Positions 46,337-59,067 of a stretch of DNA of 64,000 nucleotides are shown here, piece by piece (positions within the stretch are counted from its first letter, which is position 1; every line of letters starts with the position of its first letter). The notes under the pieces are model-generated. The model was not told where the DNA came from. It did no database searches and saw only the letters and a program-made list of their open reading frames with translations. The translations under genes and the position numbers were made by a program. This DNA comes from Enoplolaimus lenunculus (Eukaryota > Nematoda > Enoplea > Enoplida > Thoracostomopsidae): assembly GCA_030248215.1 (NCBI GenBank), contig JASANG010000269.1:62001-126000 (forward strand), written 5' to 3'.

Positions 46337-46668
46337 GGCCCATGTAAAAGTCAGGGGCTGACAGTTTTTCTGTGGGACAAGAATAGAGTACGCTTTTACG
46401 CTTTAGACTAATTTTTTTGCTTGACTTAGGCTTTAGTTTTAGGCTTAGGAATATGCTTATTCTTACGCTTAGGTTTAGGCTTAGACTTCGACTTAGGAAT
46501 ATGCTCATTCTTACGCTTAGGTTTAGGCTTAGGAATATGCTCATTCTTACGCTTAGGTTTAGGCTTAGACTTCGACTTAGGAATATGCTCATTCTTACGC
46601 TTAGGTTTAGGCTTAGGCTCAGGAATATGCTTGTAATATTGTTCCGCTCGTGTTCTTTACATTCGCCA
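46337..46668. mobile_element. TTAGGC-bearing hAT-like MITE with amplified GGAATATGCTCATTCTTACG units
   Basis: Flanks TCTTATGC/TTTTATGC (7 of 8). Four copies of a roughly 45-bp unit (GGAATATGCTCATTCTTACG plus TTAGGC words) explain why long ORFs of repeated MLILTLRFRL type run through on both strands; these are not genes. Confidence 0.75.
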
Positions 46669-46929
46669 TTTTATGCTAATAATTTATTGTAAATCAGTTA
46701 TAAAGGCTTTCAAGTTTTCATTACAGATATGCTGTGTGGCAACACGTCATCTACAGATTATTGTCAAAGTATTCTGTCAACCTCCGGCTCGAATTTTTAA
46801 AGCTACGATTTTCGGTACCCTGGTGTCAAAATTGTGTTGGAAGTTCGAATCAATAATTTTCTATTTTAAATTTAACAGCACCTACTTTAGTAACTGGGAA
46901 TTGGTACTACATTCAGACAACGATCTTAC

Positions 46930-47070
46930 ATTATAGACTACATTTTTTTTGCTTAGGCTTAGGCTTAGGATTAGGCTTAGGCTTAGGGACGCGCTTTTGC
47001 AACGCTTAGGCTTAGGCTTATGCTTAGAAATACGCTTAATCTACTGTTACGCCCTATAAGTAACATTGGC
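46930..47070. mobile_element. TTAGGC-bearing MITE, copy at 47.0 kb
   Basis: GCTTAGGCTTAGGATTAGGC runs, then ATCTACTGTTACGCCCTATAA and AAGTAACATTGGCC. The left end is missing. It abuts the 3' end of the Myb/SANT gene. Confidence 0.55.
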
Positions 47071-47145
47071 CCCAGTAACAATCGTTCCGCCGAAGTTAAA
47101 ATACTTACTTTTATAAATAAACATCAAAATTGAAACAAAGCGATG

Positions 47146-50100
47146 TTACAAAACACTTCTTGGTCTTCTAATTAAGGTTGAAACCGCTTCGGATCCACAG
47201 GGAACGTTTGATGTTGATATTCCATTTGGCCCTCTGTCGAAGCCGTAATTTGCAGTACTGGCTTTGGCTTGAATCAAATCCGTTGATTTTGAGCAATTCG
47301 ACGTTGCAATGTGCAACAGATTTTCTGAAATTTTAAAAAATTGTATTTTGCAAAATTGCAAAAAATTAAACGCATTTTGCTATTCTCTCCGTATAAATTA
47401 CCCAAATTAAGGTATAGATGCCTGTTTGCAAATGAACTAAAAAGACCAGCAAAGTTGCTGGAGTAATTATCAGCATCGTAAAATATATATTAGGGTACAA
47501 CCGGAGGTGACAAATGCCTCAACCGAAGCCGGACGTCAACAAAACTTGACGGATCCGCAGGCGAAGGTGAAGCCGGAGGTGAGGCGAAATTAGGTAGTTA
47601 AACAACATAATTTTAGCAAATATCTGTATAAGGTGCTGTTAAGCGTATTTTTCACGATATTTCGGCGATTTTTTTCTTCACAATTGTAGCAAAAGTTTAA
47701 GCAAAATGCACTAAACAAATATTTTGTAAAACTATGCAAACTTTCACTACCGAAATTGCCCGAACCCCCTGCATAATTTCCACCACAGACAGAGCTGGAA
47801 GTCGATTTTCTGCCTGATCCGGAGCCAAACCTCTGGTTTTACTCCTTTACTCCGAGTAGGTGTAGAACATGGAATGCGTCGTGTGGGTTGCTGTGAGGTT
47901 GTTCACTTTTTTGTATTCGCTAAAATTAGCCCAAAATTCGCCGGAAGCCGGATTGAGGTTCAAATTACGCATCGCATGCGCCAGAGGTTCGTTAAAATGG
48001 ATAAACTGTGACGGCAACATTTTAATACAAGCAAGAGTGGATGATCACTCTTTATAACAAGAGTGTGCAACTGGGTACATTCTATGTATTAAAGAATGTA
48101 CCCGGCACGCGTTGCGTTCTTGGCCTACCCCCCTTGTTTAGGGGGTCTTTATGCAGTTTTATACCGTAGTAAAGGAGGAAATTGTAACCCCCCTCGTTTA
48201 AGGGGGGGTAGGTGTACTGAAGCATCTCTTGCTTAAACCCCCCTGATTGAGGGGGGTCGAACAAAAATGCCACGCGTGCTGGTGCATTCTTTAATACACA
48301 GAATGTACCCAGTTGCACACTCTTGTTATAAAGAGTGATCATCCACTCTTGATACAAGTGAATTTCAAATTAAAATTTCAAAAAAGTTAAAATTTACTCA
48401 TTAGTTCAAAATCAACCGCAGCAGATATTTTAGTTCTGCCTGGATGACCGATGTCCTGAGATAATCCTGTCGATTGGCCGTTTGGTCCATGAGACGAGCC
48501 GCGTTGTACTGCAGCTGAAACTATCGACACAAGTCTGAGTTCGTGAGCCCGTTCTTCGCGTCGTCGTATGTTTTCCCAACGTCTACGACGAATTTCGATC
48601 CTTCGCTCATGCGCTAAACGTAGCCGTTCAATGTCGCGTTGAAATGCAAAAAATTTTGCAATTAGCAATTCATGTGAAGCTAAAATATGCAAAAGTTGCA
48701 AGGGAAATCTTGTTTTTTAGTATTTCTTAATTTTTACAATACAGCATTCATTTTAAATGTCAATTATCCCTAATTGTAGCGTATAAATGACTCCAGGGAC
48801 GGATAAAGTTGAGTTTAACCGAATTACAGGTGGAACCGTCTGGAGAGGTGAAATAAATATCAGTCCCCCCCTTATTCGGGTCACTACAGTATCGCCAATC
48901 AGAAATAATTATCAAATAGTAAAACTCCAGTAGCGTGGAGTATCAAATTACAGATATTACCAACGCAGCCAACTGCTACAAATTAATGCAAATAATTCCT
49001 ATTTTAGACTGCATATGCCGTTTTATGAAAAATGCTAAAATACCTAAATCTTGACTCTGAACTATTTCTTTTATAATGGGCTCTATTCTCTGGAACATAG
49101 CACCAGTTGATGATTGGTCTCGTAGTTTCCTAACCAGCGAATGATGAGATTTGGAAATTCAGCGATTTTTTGCCATATTTGATTTTTCCTAACTTCTGTG
49201 CCAAATATTTAATCAGTAAATTGCAGGGGTTCCTCAGTTCATCTCCTAGCAGCCATAGGCACTAGTATGCGTATTTGATAATGGCTGGGTTTCTCAAACC
49301 CTACTTAAGTACATGCCTTAGCACTTAAGTACGTGCTAAGTAATTACTCAAACATTTTGTCGTTTTGAAAGCACACTTAAGTTAAGTAAATACTTAAGTC
49401 GCTGAATAAAATTGGTATAAGTTAAGTAAATACCTAAGTCGCTGAATAAAATTGGTACATTATACATTAACGTTTCCGGTACAATAACCTTAGTCCAACT
49501 GAATTTGTAGACTCATTGTGCCTCCATAATGCAAAACTATCACTTTCTTGTTAATAACACTCGCTCAGATTTGGCATTTATTAGTTTTTTCTCGAAAATT
49601 TAAGTATTTACTTAAGTCGTCGACATAAATAATTACTTAAGTATAACTTAAGTAAATATATAAGTAAGATTTGAGAAACCCAGTCAATATGGACCAAGCT
49701 AATAGGTTTTACTTGTAGCAGCCATTGTCTATAGTGTATATACGTTAAAAAAGCAAAATACATTGTTGCAAACGTTTTCAAAATTTTAAGCGTTACTCTT
49801 ACTTTCTGCATGATCGCTATTTGGCCGTTTGCAGCAACATTTCGTTTCACTTGTGCAATCCGGATCGTTTGTACTGCGTCTTTTTCGAGTCGATTCATCG
49901 TTGAGCAAAATCCCAGATATATCAGATCTGTGCATCCCAGATATTTGCTTGTTATGGATACTTGGTTGGTTGCGATGACCGGATGGTTCGTTGCTGTGGC
50001 AGCCGTGATAGCCGTTGTTAGCAAAATCGAAATCGTTGCGGTGGTCGCGAACAGAAATGTGTCTTTGACACGTGTCTGGATCGTTTGGATTTTCGTTCGA

Positions 50101-53100
50101 CCTGAAACGAAAAGATTTCAAAAATTGATTTAAATTCCACATTATCATGAGTATACTAGGTAACTTTTAAACAGGTTTCTGATAAATACTATAGCTTAAA
50201 ACGTTAAGTGTATTTGTGCTGTCTGCTGAATGGTCATCTTGTGGCTGGCGGAACAAAGACTACGGCTCTGCTGACGGATATTGAGCTGACACAGTTTAGG
50301 AAAATTAGGTCATAGCAGTGAAATCTTTTTAGGTTCGTTGTTTAAACATTTAGCAAAATTTTACTGTTAAAATGTCACTGGATGAACGGCGGAAGCAACT
50401 ACCGCTAATTCTAAATATAAAAATAAGATAATAATATATATCAAGAAAATTTTTATATATAGATATATACATACATATATATGTACCAGGGTGTAACCGG
50501 ATGTTCGTTTTCGTTTCAGTTTCCCATAAAAATCGGTATCCGTTTCCGTTATAGAAATACCTGGAAATTTGTATATTTTTACGTTCAAAATTAGTTTATA
50601 TATTACGTAGATTAAAAAATTCTTGCAATTTTTCATTACAGATGTGCTATAATTGTCCGAACCGAACTGAAACAAAAAATGCTATAGTCATCCATAATCT
50701 TTAAAATTTCGGTGCATCCGCCATCTTTTCTTCAATGTTTTAGAAAGCCCAGTGAACAATTACGCGTCTCAATTGTGTTGGCACAAAAAATATAACCTAT
50801 TTGAAATTTATATACTTCAATTTCCGTTTTCCGTTTTCGTTTCCGTTAGCCTTCTGACCTTCTATTACTGATGCGCATAGGTCAAACTAAATAACATACG
50901 CATTTCTCCCATGACCCAACCGATCTTCTACACCTTCGATACTTGTTTGTGCGCTTGATTTCCCACCATTTTGAATAGCTATGTCGTCTTGATCGATTTC
51001 TTGTCCATCATTTTGATCAGTTGAGCCTTCTGATGACGATGGGGCGTATGCGCGGGTGATGACGCTTGTATCCCGGGCGTGATTCGTGTTATTGCTCCCT
51101 GCGCCAGGTAATACAGCTGTGGCTGCTAACAAACTGGAATCAATACTTGGCGGCAAGTAGGCTTGAAACGTTTTCGCCATTGACAAGACAGACAGCGAAT
51201 TTTCGACGTCCGAAGTGGTGCAGTTTGCGGTTTGAGACGCCGCAACCGCTGCTGCGAGCGTATCGGCAATCTGAGCTAACAATTGTTGGCTTGGATTTGA
51301 TTTTGGTTGCGAAACGATTTCGCCATTGCGATAATCTATGGAGTCCGACGTATCGACAGCAATACTACCATTTGAGTGCTGTTTTAAATCGTTTGTACCG
51401 CTCGTGCACACCGCTGTTTGACTATCGATTACGTTATCATTGCTTCCAATCGTTGAACGATTATGGATGACGTCACTGTTTCCACTCATCGTTGGTTGGC
51501 GGTTGATAACGTCATCATTTTCATGCATCGTTGACTGGCTACTAAAGATGTCATCGACGCGCGAAGCATCGTCAACGTTACCGTTTAGCAAGCGATGATC
51601 GTTGACAATACGCGCTTGATGACGCGCGTTTATCACGTCACGAATGACATCAACAGCTGCTGTGGTCGATGATGCCGCGTTTTGATTAACTGCTGCTGCT
51701 GCGATGACGTCAGCGATGATGCGTTTTCGATCATCGAGAACGTCATTAATCGATTGAGATGATGGCGACGGTGGAACACGAGCTGGTGATGATGACGATG
51801 AGGATGGACCGCCGATTGAGACGGAAGCGTGCGAGAATGATGAAGGACCAAAATGAGCTGGTGTTGAAGCAGCTGATGGAATCGATGACAGTATCGAAGA
51901 CGGACGGAAACTCTAAATTTGAACGACAAATATTTGCTATAATTGTGACAGTATGGCCAACAGCCTTATTCTCAAATGTGTGCAGCACCTATGCGGACGA
52001 GTAAAATAATACGCGTAATTTTTATGAAACGGTGTGTCCATTTTTCAAACTCCTAAAACTCTAAATATTGTCTAGTGATGAGTGAAATTTTTCATTTTTC
52101 CTACAAATGCGGTCAGGGTTACCAGTCAATCGCAAAGAGGTCTGCCAAGTCTGCTGCAGATCATGCGCTGCGCACTGGCGATGTTTGGCGAGTATAACAA
52201 TTTGTTACATGAATTGTTCATGGTATACCTGGTATAAAACCCTATGTAAAAAAGTACTTACCATTTCAGTACCAGCACCACCGGAAGCACCATTGAATTC
52301 ATCGAATCCGCTTGCAATTTTCGACGTAACATTAAACGCTACTGCAGTTGCGTTGCGTTGCGCTGTCGACTGCATTTGTAATTGTTGTTGCTGTTGCCGT
52401 TGAAATCCAGTCAATATAGAGTTCATTCGATCAAAAAATCGAAACGTCCGTCGTCGGTCGTGTTTATTTTCAACGACGTCTTTGTATTCTTTTTTTAAAT
52501 TTTTAATTCGAACTCGGCATTGCGTTGCCGAGCGATCAATGCCGCGAGCGCCAAGTGCTTGTGATATTAGCTGACAATTGTTAAAATCATGTAAAAAAAT
52601 TAAACTGTCAGTCAGAGTGCAACCGGAGGTGAAAAATAGCGGAGTTGGAGCCGGAGGTCAACGAAAGTTGCCGGAGCCGGAGCCGGAGGTGAGGCGAAAT
52701 TAGGTAGTAAAATGATGGTTAATTAGTTAATTGCAGCCAATATCTGCAATAAGTTGTTAAGTTGTTTGGTTTTACGTTAATTTTCTGGGAAATTTCGGAA
52801 ATTTCTTTCTGAAAATTGTGACGTAAGTAAAACGAAACGCACTTAACAGATAAATTTTGCTAAATTATGCAAAGCTTTACTACCGAAATGGCCGGAACAT
52901 CCGACAAAAATTCTACCGTAGCCGGAGCCGGAAACAGACTTCCGGTTGTACCCTGCTGTCAGTGGACTGGGTGTAACCGGTTATTCGTTTCCGTTTCTGT
53001 TTCCGGCAAAGATCAGTGTCCGTTTTTGTTTCCGCTATAAAATTGGTGGAGGTTAAACAACGCATATATCTTGCAATTTTTCATTACAGATTTGCTGTAA

Positions 53101-54549
53101 CTGTTTGAATATATAAAAATTACGAAATTCATCGAAAATATTACAATTTCGATGCGTTCGCTATTTCTTCTTTAAAATTTTATTTTCGAATGCCAGCTGC
53201 ATATTTACTGGGCGCAATCCTGTTCGCATTAACGTAAAACAACTTTGAAACTCTTCGTTTTTCGTTTCCGTTTCCGTTATTTTAATCAATATCAGTTTTC
53301 CGTTTGTCTTTCCGTTATTTTTATCTCTACGTTTACATCCTGTCTTTGGATGATTTTGAACAAATGTTTTGCGAGTAAATAAAACTGGCCAAATTTAGCA
53401 TGCGTAAATGTAGTGCAACTATAGATGACTGTAGAAATATACGAATAGGTGTGTAATCAAAAACTTTGTTTACTTCTGAACAGAAACGATGCCCAAACTA
53501 CGTATTTGAGGCGTTCTAGCTATAATAATATAGATGTTAAAGTTGACACAAATTGACTTTTACTTGAAAACTGCATTCATGGACGTAAGTCAGGATTTTA
53601 TTTTGTCGGTTGAAAATTTATAAAATTAAAGTTTAAACAAATTGCGTCACAGCCAACAGTGGTTGGCGTAAATCCATTTTTTATATTAATTTACCTGATA
53701 AACATGCTGATTTCTGGTTGAGCTACCGAGTTCACTTTGAATCAAATTGTCCGACCAAACATCAAGAAGAGCAAACGTTTCAGCTTCGTTCCAGTTCATT
53801 CCTTAAAAATAAATATTTTTAAAACTTTTTGGTGCAACTTAACAATAGTTTTAATCGTAGGATTTTACCAGAACGAAATTAATAATCTATATATTAAAGC
53901 TGGAAGCCCAACATGTGTATTTTGGACGACTTTCCAGCATTAATTTGCTTACAATGAATTCGTTGTACATAAACGTGATTGTTCTATGAAAAGAAAATCT
54001 GTGAAGATATGAGTGCATTCGTTAACTATTGCGCATTGCGCAAAACCGGCTGCCTATCAATTTATAGAAGTAACAAAGACTGTCAGTGTATTGTTTGTGT
54101 TGTTAAAAGTTGTCAGTGTAAATATGTTTCACCTACTTCAAATTAGTGTAGCGCTTTTGAGAGATCTCTATCGTTTAATGTAAAAAGTCCTTCAGCAATC
54201 AAAATTTTTACAAAAGAAAACAATCCTGACCTCGATCTTTTTTGAATCCGTACAAATGTCCTCCGCTGCTGCCGTTACTTCCGTTTCCAGTTCCGTTTGA
54301 TGCCGCATTATTATTAGTATCCGGTTGGGCATTTATCTTCTCAGGCGGACTGGTATCACTGTTGTTGTTTTTATTATTATTATTATTGTTGTTGTTGTTG
54401 TTATAGTTGTTAGTGTTGTTGTTGTTGTTGTTGTTGTTGTTTTTGCTAATTTCTGTAGTAGAAGTAGCGCTAAAAGTTGTTCCAGGTTGAGAGGCAGCTG
54501 TAAGTGCTGCAATTGTTCTGCTTGGCATAGTCGTTTCGGCAAAATTCAT
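47146..54549 (-). CDS. Myb/SANT-like (trihelix-type) DNA-binding protein, 7 exons
   Basis: Exons on the minus strand: 54549-54231, 53801-53695, 52570-52262, 51912-50900, 50101-49803, 48679-48398, 47324-47146; seven in-frame joins give 835 residues. Residues 37-63 are Asn-rich. A Myb/SANT-like domain lies at about 108-190: NWNEAETFALLDVW (tryptophans 110 and 122), then RGIDRSATQCRVRIKNLKKEY and a RTFRFFD end. This three-helix fold binds DNA in trihelix/MSANTD-type regulators. Poly-Gln follows, then long Ser/Ala/Asn-rich low-complexity sequence, a His/Asn/Cys-containing part (exon 5), and an Arg/Glu-rich helix in exon 6 (RDIERLRLAHERRIEIR...) likely to be a coiled coil. Probably a nuclear transcription regulator. 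The exon 1 donor is GTCAGG and the exon 6 donor GTAAAT, both weaker than the rest, so those two joins are the least certain. Confidence 0.85.
47492..47838. mobile_element. hAT-like element, CAGGGTGCAACCGGA family
   Basis: TAGGGTACAACCGGAGGTGAC at the left, with AATTAGGTAGTTAAAC and TTTTAGCAAATATCTG core words. The right end is worn. Myb/SANT gene intron 6. Confidence 0.6.
48032..48351. mobile_element. 320-bp foldback element with three G/C hairpins, TSD ATACAAG
   Basis: Inverted arms of about 80 bp start CAAGAGTGGATGATCACTC on each side; ATACAAG flanks both ends (48025-48031, 48352-48358). The centre carries three similar small hairpins (CCCCCTTGTTTAGGGGG, CCCCCTCGTTTAAGGGGG, CCCCCTGATTGAGGGGG). 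Myb/SANT gene intron 6. Confidence 0.85.
49285..49683. mobile_element. hAT-like element, CTGGGTTTCTCAAA ends, ACTTAAGTA-rich
   Basis: CTGGGTTTCTCAAACCCTAC and GATTTGAGAAACCCAG invert. The interior is filled with ACTTAAGTA palindromes and a 37-bp direct repeat (49381-49454). Myb/SANT gene intron 5. No clean TSD. Confidence 0.7.
50488..50865. mobile_element. hAT-like element, CAGGGTG end, TTCCGTTTCCG tracts
   Basis: CAGGGTGTAACCGGATGTTCG at the left, then CGTTTCAGTTTCC, a core with TTGCAATTTTTCATTACAGA, and TTTCCGTTTTCGTTTCCG at the right. The same core lies at 52969-53345 and, in part, at 29440-29600. Myb/SANT gene intron 4. Confidence 0.6.
52613..52955. mobile_element. hAT-like element with exact 8-bp TSD CTGTCAGT
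   Basis: CAGAGTGCAACCGGAGGTGA to CTTCCGGTTGTACCCTG; CTGTCAGT flanks both sides (52605-52612, 52956-52963). GGAGCCGGAGCC tracts lie at both ends. Myb/SANT gene intron 2, 42 bp upstream of exon 3. Confidence 0.88.
52969..53345. mobile_element. hAT-like element with TTCCGTTTCCG tracts
   Basis: GGGTGTAACCGGTTATTCG start, TTTACATCCTGTC end, TTTCCGTTTCCGTTA tracts between. It lies next to the CTGTCAGT-flanked element. Myb/SANT gene intron 2. Confidence 0.6.
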
Positions 54550-54827
54550 TTTTGAAATTTCGAAAATATTGTTTTAAAATTAATACAAAAAAACACGAGT
54601 TCTGGATCAGCGTACACGAGATGGTGGCTGGCGTGTAGTATTTTTGGTTTGTTTCATTTGGTCCTTAGTAATCAAGATACTATATATAGTTTCTGAAATA
54701 AAGGCTTACAATTATAGCGAAATTTTGTTTCAAAATTGTTAAAAATTATACATACCACCATTACCAATGTTTTTACGAATTTTGCAGCTGCAAGAAATTT
54801 GTTTTCGCGACATAGGTATAAAAATCA

Positions 54828-54945
54828 GGACCAGAGCATATACGTAAGCCTAAGCCTCAGCAAAAAATAGTCTAAATATTAAGCTTACTCTGTTGCAATC
54901 AGGCGGAAAAGTATTGCGCTCCGGAACGTCACATGGACAAAACTC
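54828..54945. mobile_element. Worn TTAGGC-bearing MITE
   Basis: ACGTAAGCCTAAGCCTCAGC, AAAAAATAGTCTAAAT and CAGGCGGAAAAGTATTGCGC family words; both ends are eroded. It lies just upstream of the Myb/SANT start. Confidence 0.5.
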
Positions 54946-54999
54946 AAGTTATATTGAGAAAAATCACATTTTCGATATGGTTACCGATATCATGACTTT

Positions 55000-55247
55000 G
55001 CCCATGTAAAGGTTGGGGGCGGAACGTTATTCTGTGGAACTGCAAAAGGGTAAGCTTAAACTAGGCTAATTTGTTTTGCTTTGCTTAGGCTTAGGCTTAG
55101 GAATATGCTCAGTCTTACGCTTAGGCTTAGGCTTAAGCTTAGGCTCAGGAATATGCTCATTTATATGCTTACGCTTAGGCTTAGGCTTATGCTTAGGTTT
55201 AGGAATATGCTTATAATGCTGTTCCGCCCGTGTTCTTTTCGTTGGCC
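55000..55247. mobile_element. TTAGGC-bearing hAT-like MITE, copy at 55.1 kb
   Basis: GCCCATGTAAAGGTTGGGGG to TGTTCTTTTCGTTGGCC, flanked by ATGACTTT/AAGACTTT (7 of 8). GGCTTAGGCTTAGG arrays with GGAATATGCTCA spacers inside. Confidence 0.75.
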
Positions 55248-57018
55248 AAGACTTTTAACCGCCAGTATGTCAATGAATAGATAAACAAACGTTATAATGC
55301 AAATATGTACGCAAACCGATCATAGAAATTCATGAGAAGCAAAATCTATAAGACGTCTCGGACATGCAAGCTGTGTTGCAGTTTGAAAACCTATTACTAA
55401 TTGGAGACATGCGCAGTAACATTGTTAGGATTTTAGCACAACTGCACTCCCATTTTATCTAAAGACACACTTTGATAATTTACAGCTGTGTAAATTATAC
55501 TTGTATTTTTAAAATTTTATAATTTTAATATCATATAGATTATGATTATGCAAGTTTAACTGTACATTTTAAGCTTAATTTGGCCAAAAATACCTAAGCT
55601 GCGGCAGTGTTTTTCACAGTAACTAAACACAGACCAAACGGGGTTAATCTTTTAAAACGGACGTAAACTTTTCGTTGTTTTTTTTTCGACCTGATAATGA
55701 AATTTCTATTTAGGCAAACGCATAAAGCGGCACCAGTTTATAACCAAAGATCTCGGATTGCATTTTTATAACCACAACCAGATCTATTTTTAAAGCATTA
55801 CTGGGCTCGTGGCCAAAGGGGAGCCATGGGAAAATCAGCCCTCCTCGGGAAAAATTTTGCCGTCCTCCTAGAAAATTTTCAACGTTTCTTGTAACGTCAA
55901 CGAAAACCCTTGTATGACCATCCTGAACAATTTTTAGCCGTCGTCGCAAGGTGAACTGGCCACGGGTGTGAGCATTACATCTGTTGCTGTAATACAGTTT
56001 AAAGTACACTATGATTGGTTAACGCAATGCTTTTTGTAAGCTAAACAAAACCTATTTTTTTTCTAGAAAAATTAAATGCTTAATGGCTGTACGGTGTTTA
56101 AAGGCGCAGGAATATTAGGAAGGATTTATTTAGCACGGTTAGCGTAATGAAATTTGCGCTGCAAGGAAAATTTTGTAATCGAGGCATTTACTTGCATTTT
56201 GATACAAAATTTTCGACTTTACGGTAGGTACACATAGTTTTATGTTTAGGTTCAGGAATAGTAGACTATTAAGCCGAAGCCTTAACTTTTGCCAACGCGT
56301 TTCTTCAACGTTTTTAGTCTAAAATCGATTTAGTCTAAGTGTAAGCCATTTTCTAAAAAGTAAGGAAAAATACAAATGACATGAAGTTGACTAACTACTG
56401 CTTAATTGCATCAGAAACGATGTTAACACCAGCTGTTTTTAGACACGTGTCTTAATATATTCTTGTTGGTGTTATGAATTTTGTAAGCTTAAATTACATT
56501 GATTGCCTGCTAAAAATTGTTTACGATGAAATTTAAAACGATATTAGGTATTTTCAAATAAACCACCAACTTTATTAACCAACAAAATATTCGTAAAGTC
56601 AATGAAGATTTTCATATTGCACCCAGCTGATTTGGACGCCGACAAAACCATAACTAAATAGCATAAACAAACCGAGATACAATGAGATATAATACTTTGA
56701 CAAAAATGTTTAAAATTTTTAACTGAACTTTTAATTTTTAACTAAATTTAGAATTAAATTCATTCGTCTTCCTTCAAAGTATTGGCCCATGTTCCTTTAA
56801 AGGGCGTCCAGGTTTTTAGAAAACAAACGGTCGAAAAAAAATTTCAGACGTACACTGTCAATATTAAAATTAAGGGCTCAACCAGTGTTTAATTTTTCAA
56901 ACCTATTTAACTCACGGAAAACTTATATTAAGAAGATATTGGCAAGCGAAAAAAATGTTTCAGTGATTATACTGCTTGAGAATATATTACTTAACCTTTG
57001 TGGAGATAGTTCATTCCA

Positions 57019-57215
57019 CATTGCAAAAAATGGTGAGTCAAATTGACTGTCTCCGAAATAGACTTTTGCTGACTGCACAAACTGAGTCAAAATTCGACTC
57101 CGCCAGAGTCAAATTGAGTCGAATTCGACTCAGGCGGAATCGAATTTTAACTCAATTTGTGTAGTCAGGAATAGCCTATTTCGGAGAGAGTCTTCTGACT
57201 CAGTTTTTTGCAGTG
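57019..57215. mobile_element. CACTGCAAAAAAT palindrome, copy 5
   Basis: CATTGCAAAAAATGGTGAG to TTTTTTGCAGTG followed by TA. A one-ended relative lies at 32106-32180 and a right half at about 690-777. Confidence 0.75.
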
Positions 57216-58159
57216 TAAGATGTGTACAGTGTTCATTTTTCGTTATATCATTAATAAAACGCAGTGAGTGTGGAGACATTAGGTGAATTTTATGATCCTG
57301 AGAATTTTGATAACCTAACTCAGACAGGTGCCAAAGTCTAAACGTACCGCAGCTGCACGTCACAAATATTTTAAACTTCAATAGCAATATTGTCCAATTT
57401 TGAATCGGGTGAATATATATATTTGGATTTGAAAATTATCAAACATATTCGCAAATTTCAATCTTAATATAACAAATTGTTGTAGTCAGTTTTGAAAGTT
57501 CAGTGTCAAAAACAGACTGGTAAAATTCACTAAATTTGGCAATGCATAGCTTAGCCTAAATATTAATTTCACAGAAGTTAATTCCGGACTTTTAATTAAT
57601 TTTCGAAATTTTAAATCTGAACCAGGTATCGGGTTGTTAAATGTACGGTTGTAGGTTTGAACTAAGACTGATTTTGACGGATTCAAAATATTATAATTCA
57701 ATAATTTTGAGTTTTACATCAAACAATAGTCAAACGTGGTTACTTAATTAGAAAAGTTTTAATTCGACGACAACTACAGATGTATGTGTTAGGCGATATG
57801 AAAAAGTTTTATTTCATTTGGCATCATTTTATGAAGAAAGGTGTAACCGGAGGTGAAAAATATCAGAGTCGGATGTGAACCAAAATTACGTAGTTAAAAT
57901 GATGTTGCAATGATGACCAATTCAATTAAAAACAATTTGTTAAAAATGAGTATACAAACTTGTAAGCCAGTTAAACATGCTGCTACTATGGTACACGACA
58001 ACGGTAATATTGCTGACGTGTATATAACTGTCAAGCACGCAAAAATTATTTTAAGTTTGACAATATTAATACTTAAATTACGTTTCACAGAAACGCAGAA
58101 GATTGCAACTGCAGATTTAAAACTAAATATTTGTGCTTGCAGTTTTTGGGCAAGCAAGC

Positions 58160-58330
58160 AACAAATAAGCTAATACTTAAGCAAACAAGTATATACCTTT
58201 ATTTGCAAGTGTGTATAAACTTTAAAATTTAATGCCAAATTTTGAGTAAAATTGCACAAATTGCACAAAGTTGCAGTTTAAGCTACACACAAAACGCGCA
58301 ACGCAAAACGGGTTTAGTATATTGCAACAC
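58160..58330 (+). repeat. Dispersed repeat, copy A (partner at 63050-63220)
   Basis: Both copies read AAGCTAATACTTAARCAAAC, then AATTGCACARATTGCACAAA and AACGGGTTTAGTAT in the same order with moderate divergence. The origin is not recognised. Confidence 0.7.
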
Positions 58331-59067
58331 AACTTTTCTGTAGCAAAAATTGAAGCTATATTCGCTTTAGTCTTCAGTGTTGTTCTGGCGTATTTTATTA
58401 AGTAAAATTTGAAGAAATGAGCATCGAATGTGCGTCTATCGTTGTTTTGTAAATTGTTTTAAGTTTGAACGTAGTTCCGAAAGAATTTACGACATGTGGT
58501 TGTAAAAGTTTAACATTTCGAATCGAATAATGCTTAACTTGTCAAGCTAAATACAGTAAGCTTGTTATGCTTAAATGTCCATTTTATTCAAAACCAAAGT
58601 AAAAATAAATTTTTTCTTCATGAAATTCTGTTCAGATAATTTGTCTGCGTCATAATTTGGGAAAAACCGAAATATGCAAAACAAAAATTTCAAAATCGAA
58701 CCATTTTCGGTTAGCTAGAAGTTTGCAAACAAGGCTATTTATAATGAAAAGACGAAATGCAATCAAATTGATTTCTAATTGTGAGAATGAAATTGTTCAA
58801 TGCTTAAAATGGTACGTTTTAAGCTGAAGTCACTGCAAAATTTGAAAAATACATTTAAGCATAAAAACAAACGAAAACTGAATTCATTACATGACGGGAC
58901 GTGGATTTAATTTGTGAAATTGCAACATAAAATTAAAAGTATTTCAAAACAAAGTTTGAATTTTATAAAACTTTTATTGTTAGCAAAACAAGCCTTGTTT
59001 GCGTCGGAAGCTTAGAAATACGACTGTAAAACGTTAAAAGGATTTAGAGAAAGTTATTGAAATTTCG

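Larger units (their letters stand above)
43979..47145. other. Spacer between the EF-hand and Myb/SANT genes (convergent)
   Basis: Contents are the TTAGGC elements at 44.3, 45.7, 46.3 and 47.0 kb, the 229-bp tandem duplication and a partial CAGGGTG-type end at about 46095. The short ORF at 46007 is the only possible coding item. Confidence 0.5.

Noticed and set aside
46263-46692. Overlapping long frames rich in LRLRNMLILTLRFR and SLSLNLSVRMSIF on both strands
   Set aside because: They are read-through of the TTAGGC/GGAATATGCTCA repeat units; the same peptide pattern appears in every TTAGGC element (for example 55081-55284).
49608-50024. 138-codon minus-strand frame and the 107-codon plus-strand frame at 49810-50133
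   Set aside because: Both are shadows of Myb/SANT exon 5, which joins in phase with its neighbours at both ends.
54325-54555. Frame of repeated Val/Ile opposite Myb/SANT exon 1
   Set aside because: It is the antisense of the Asn-codon tract.
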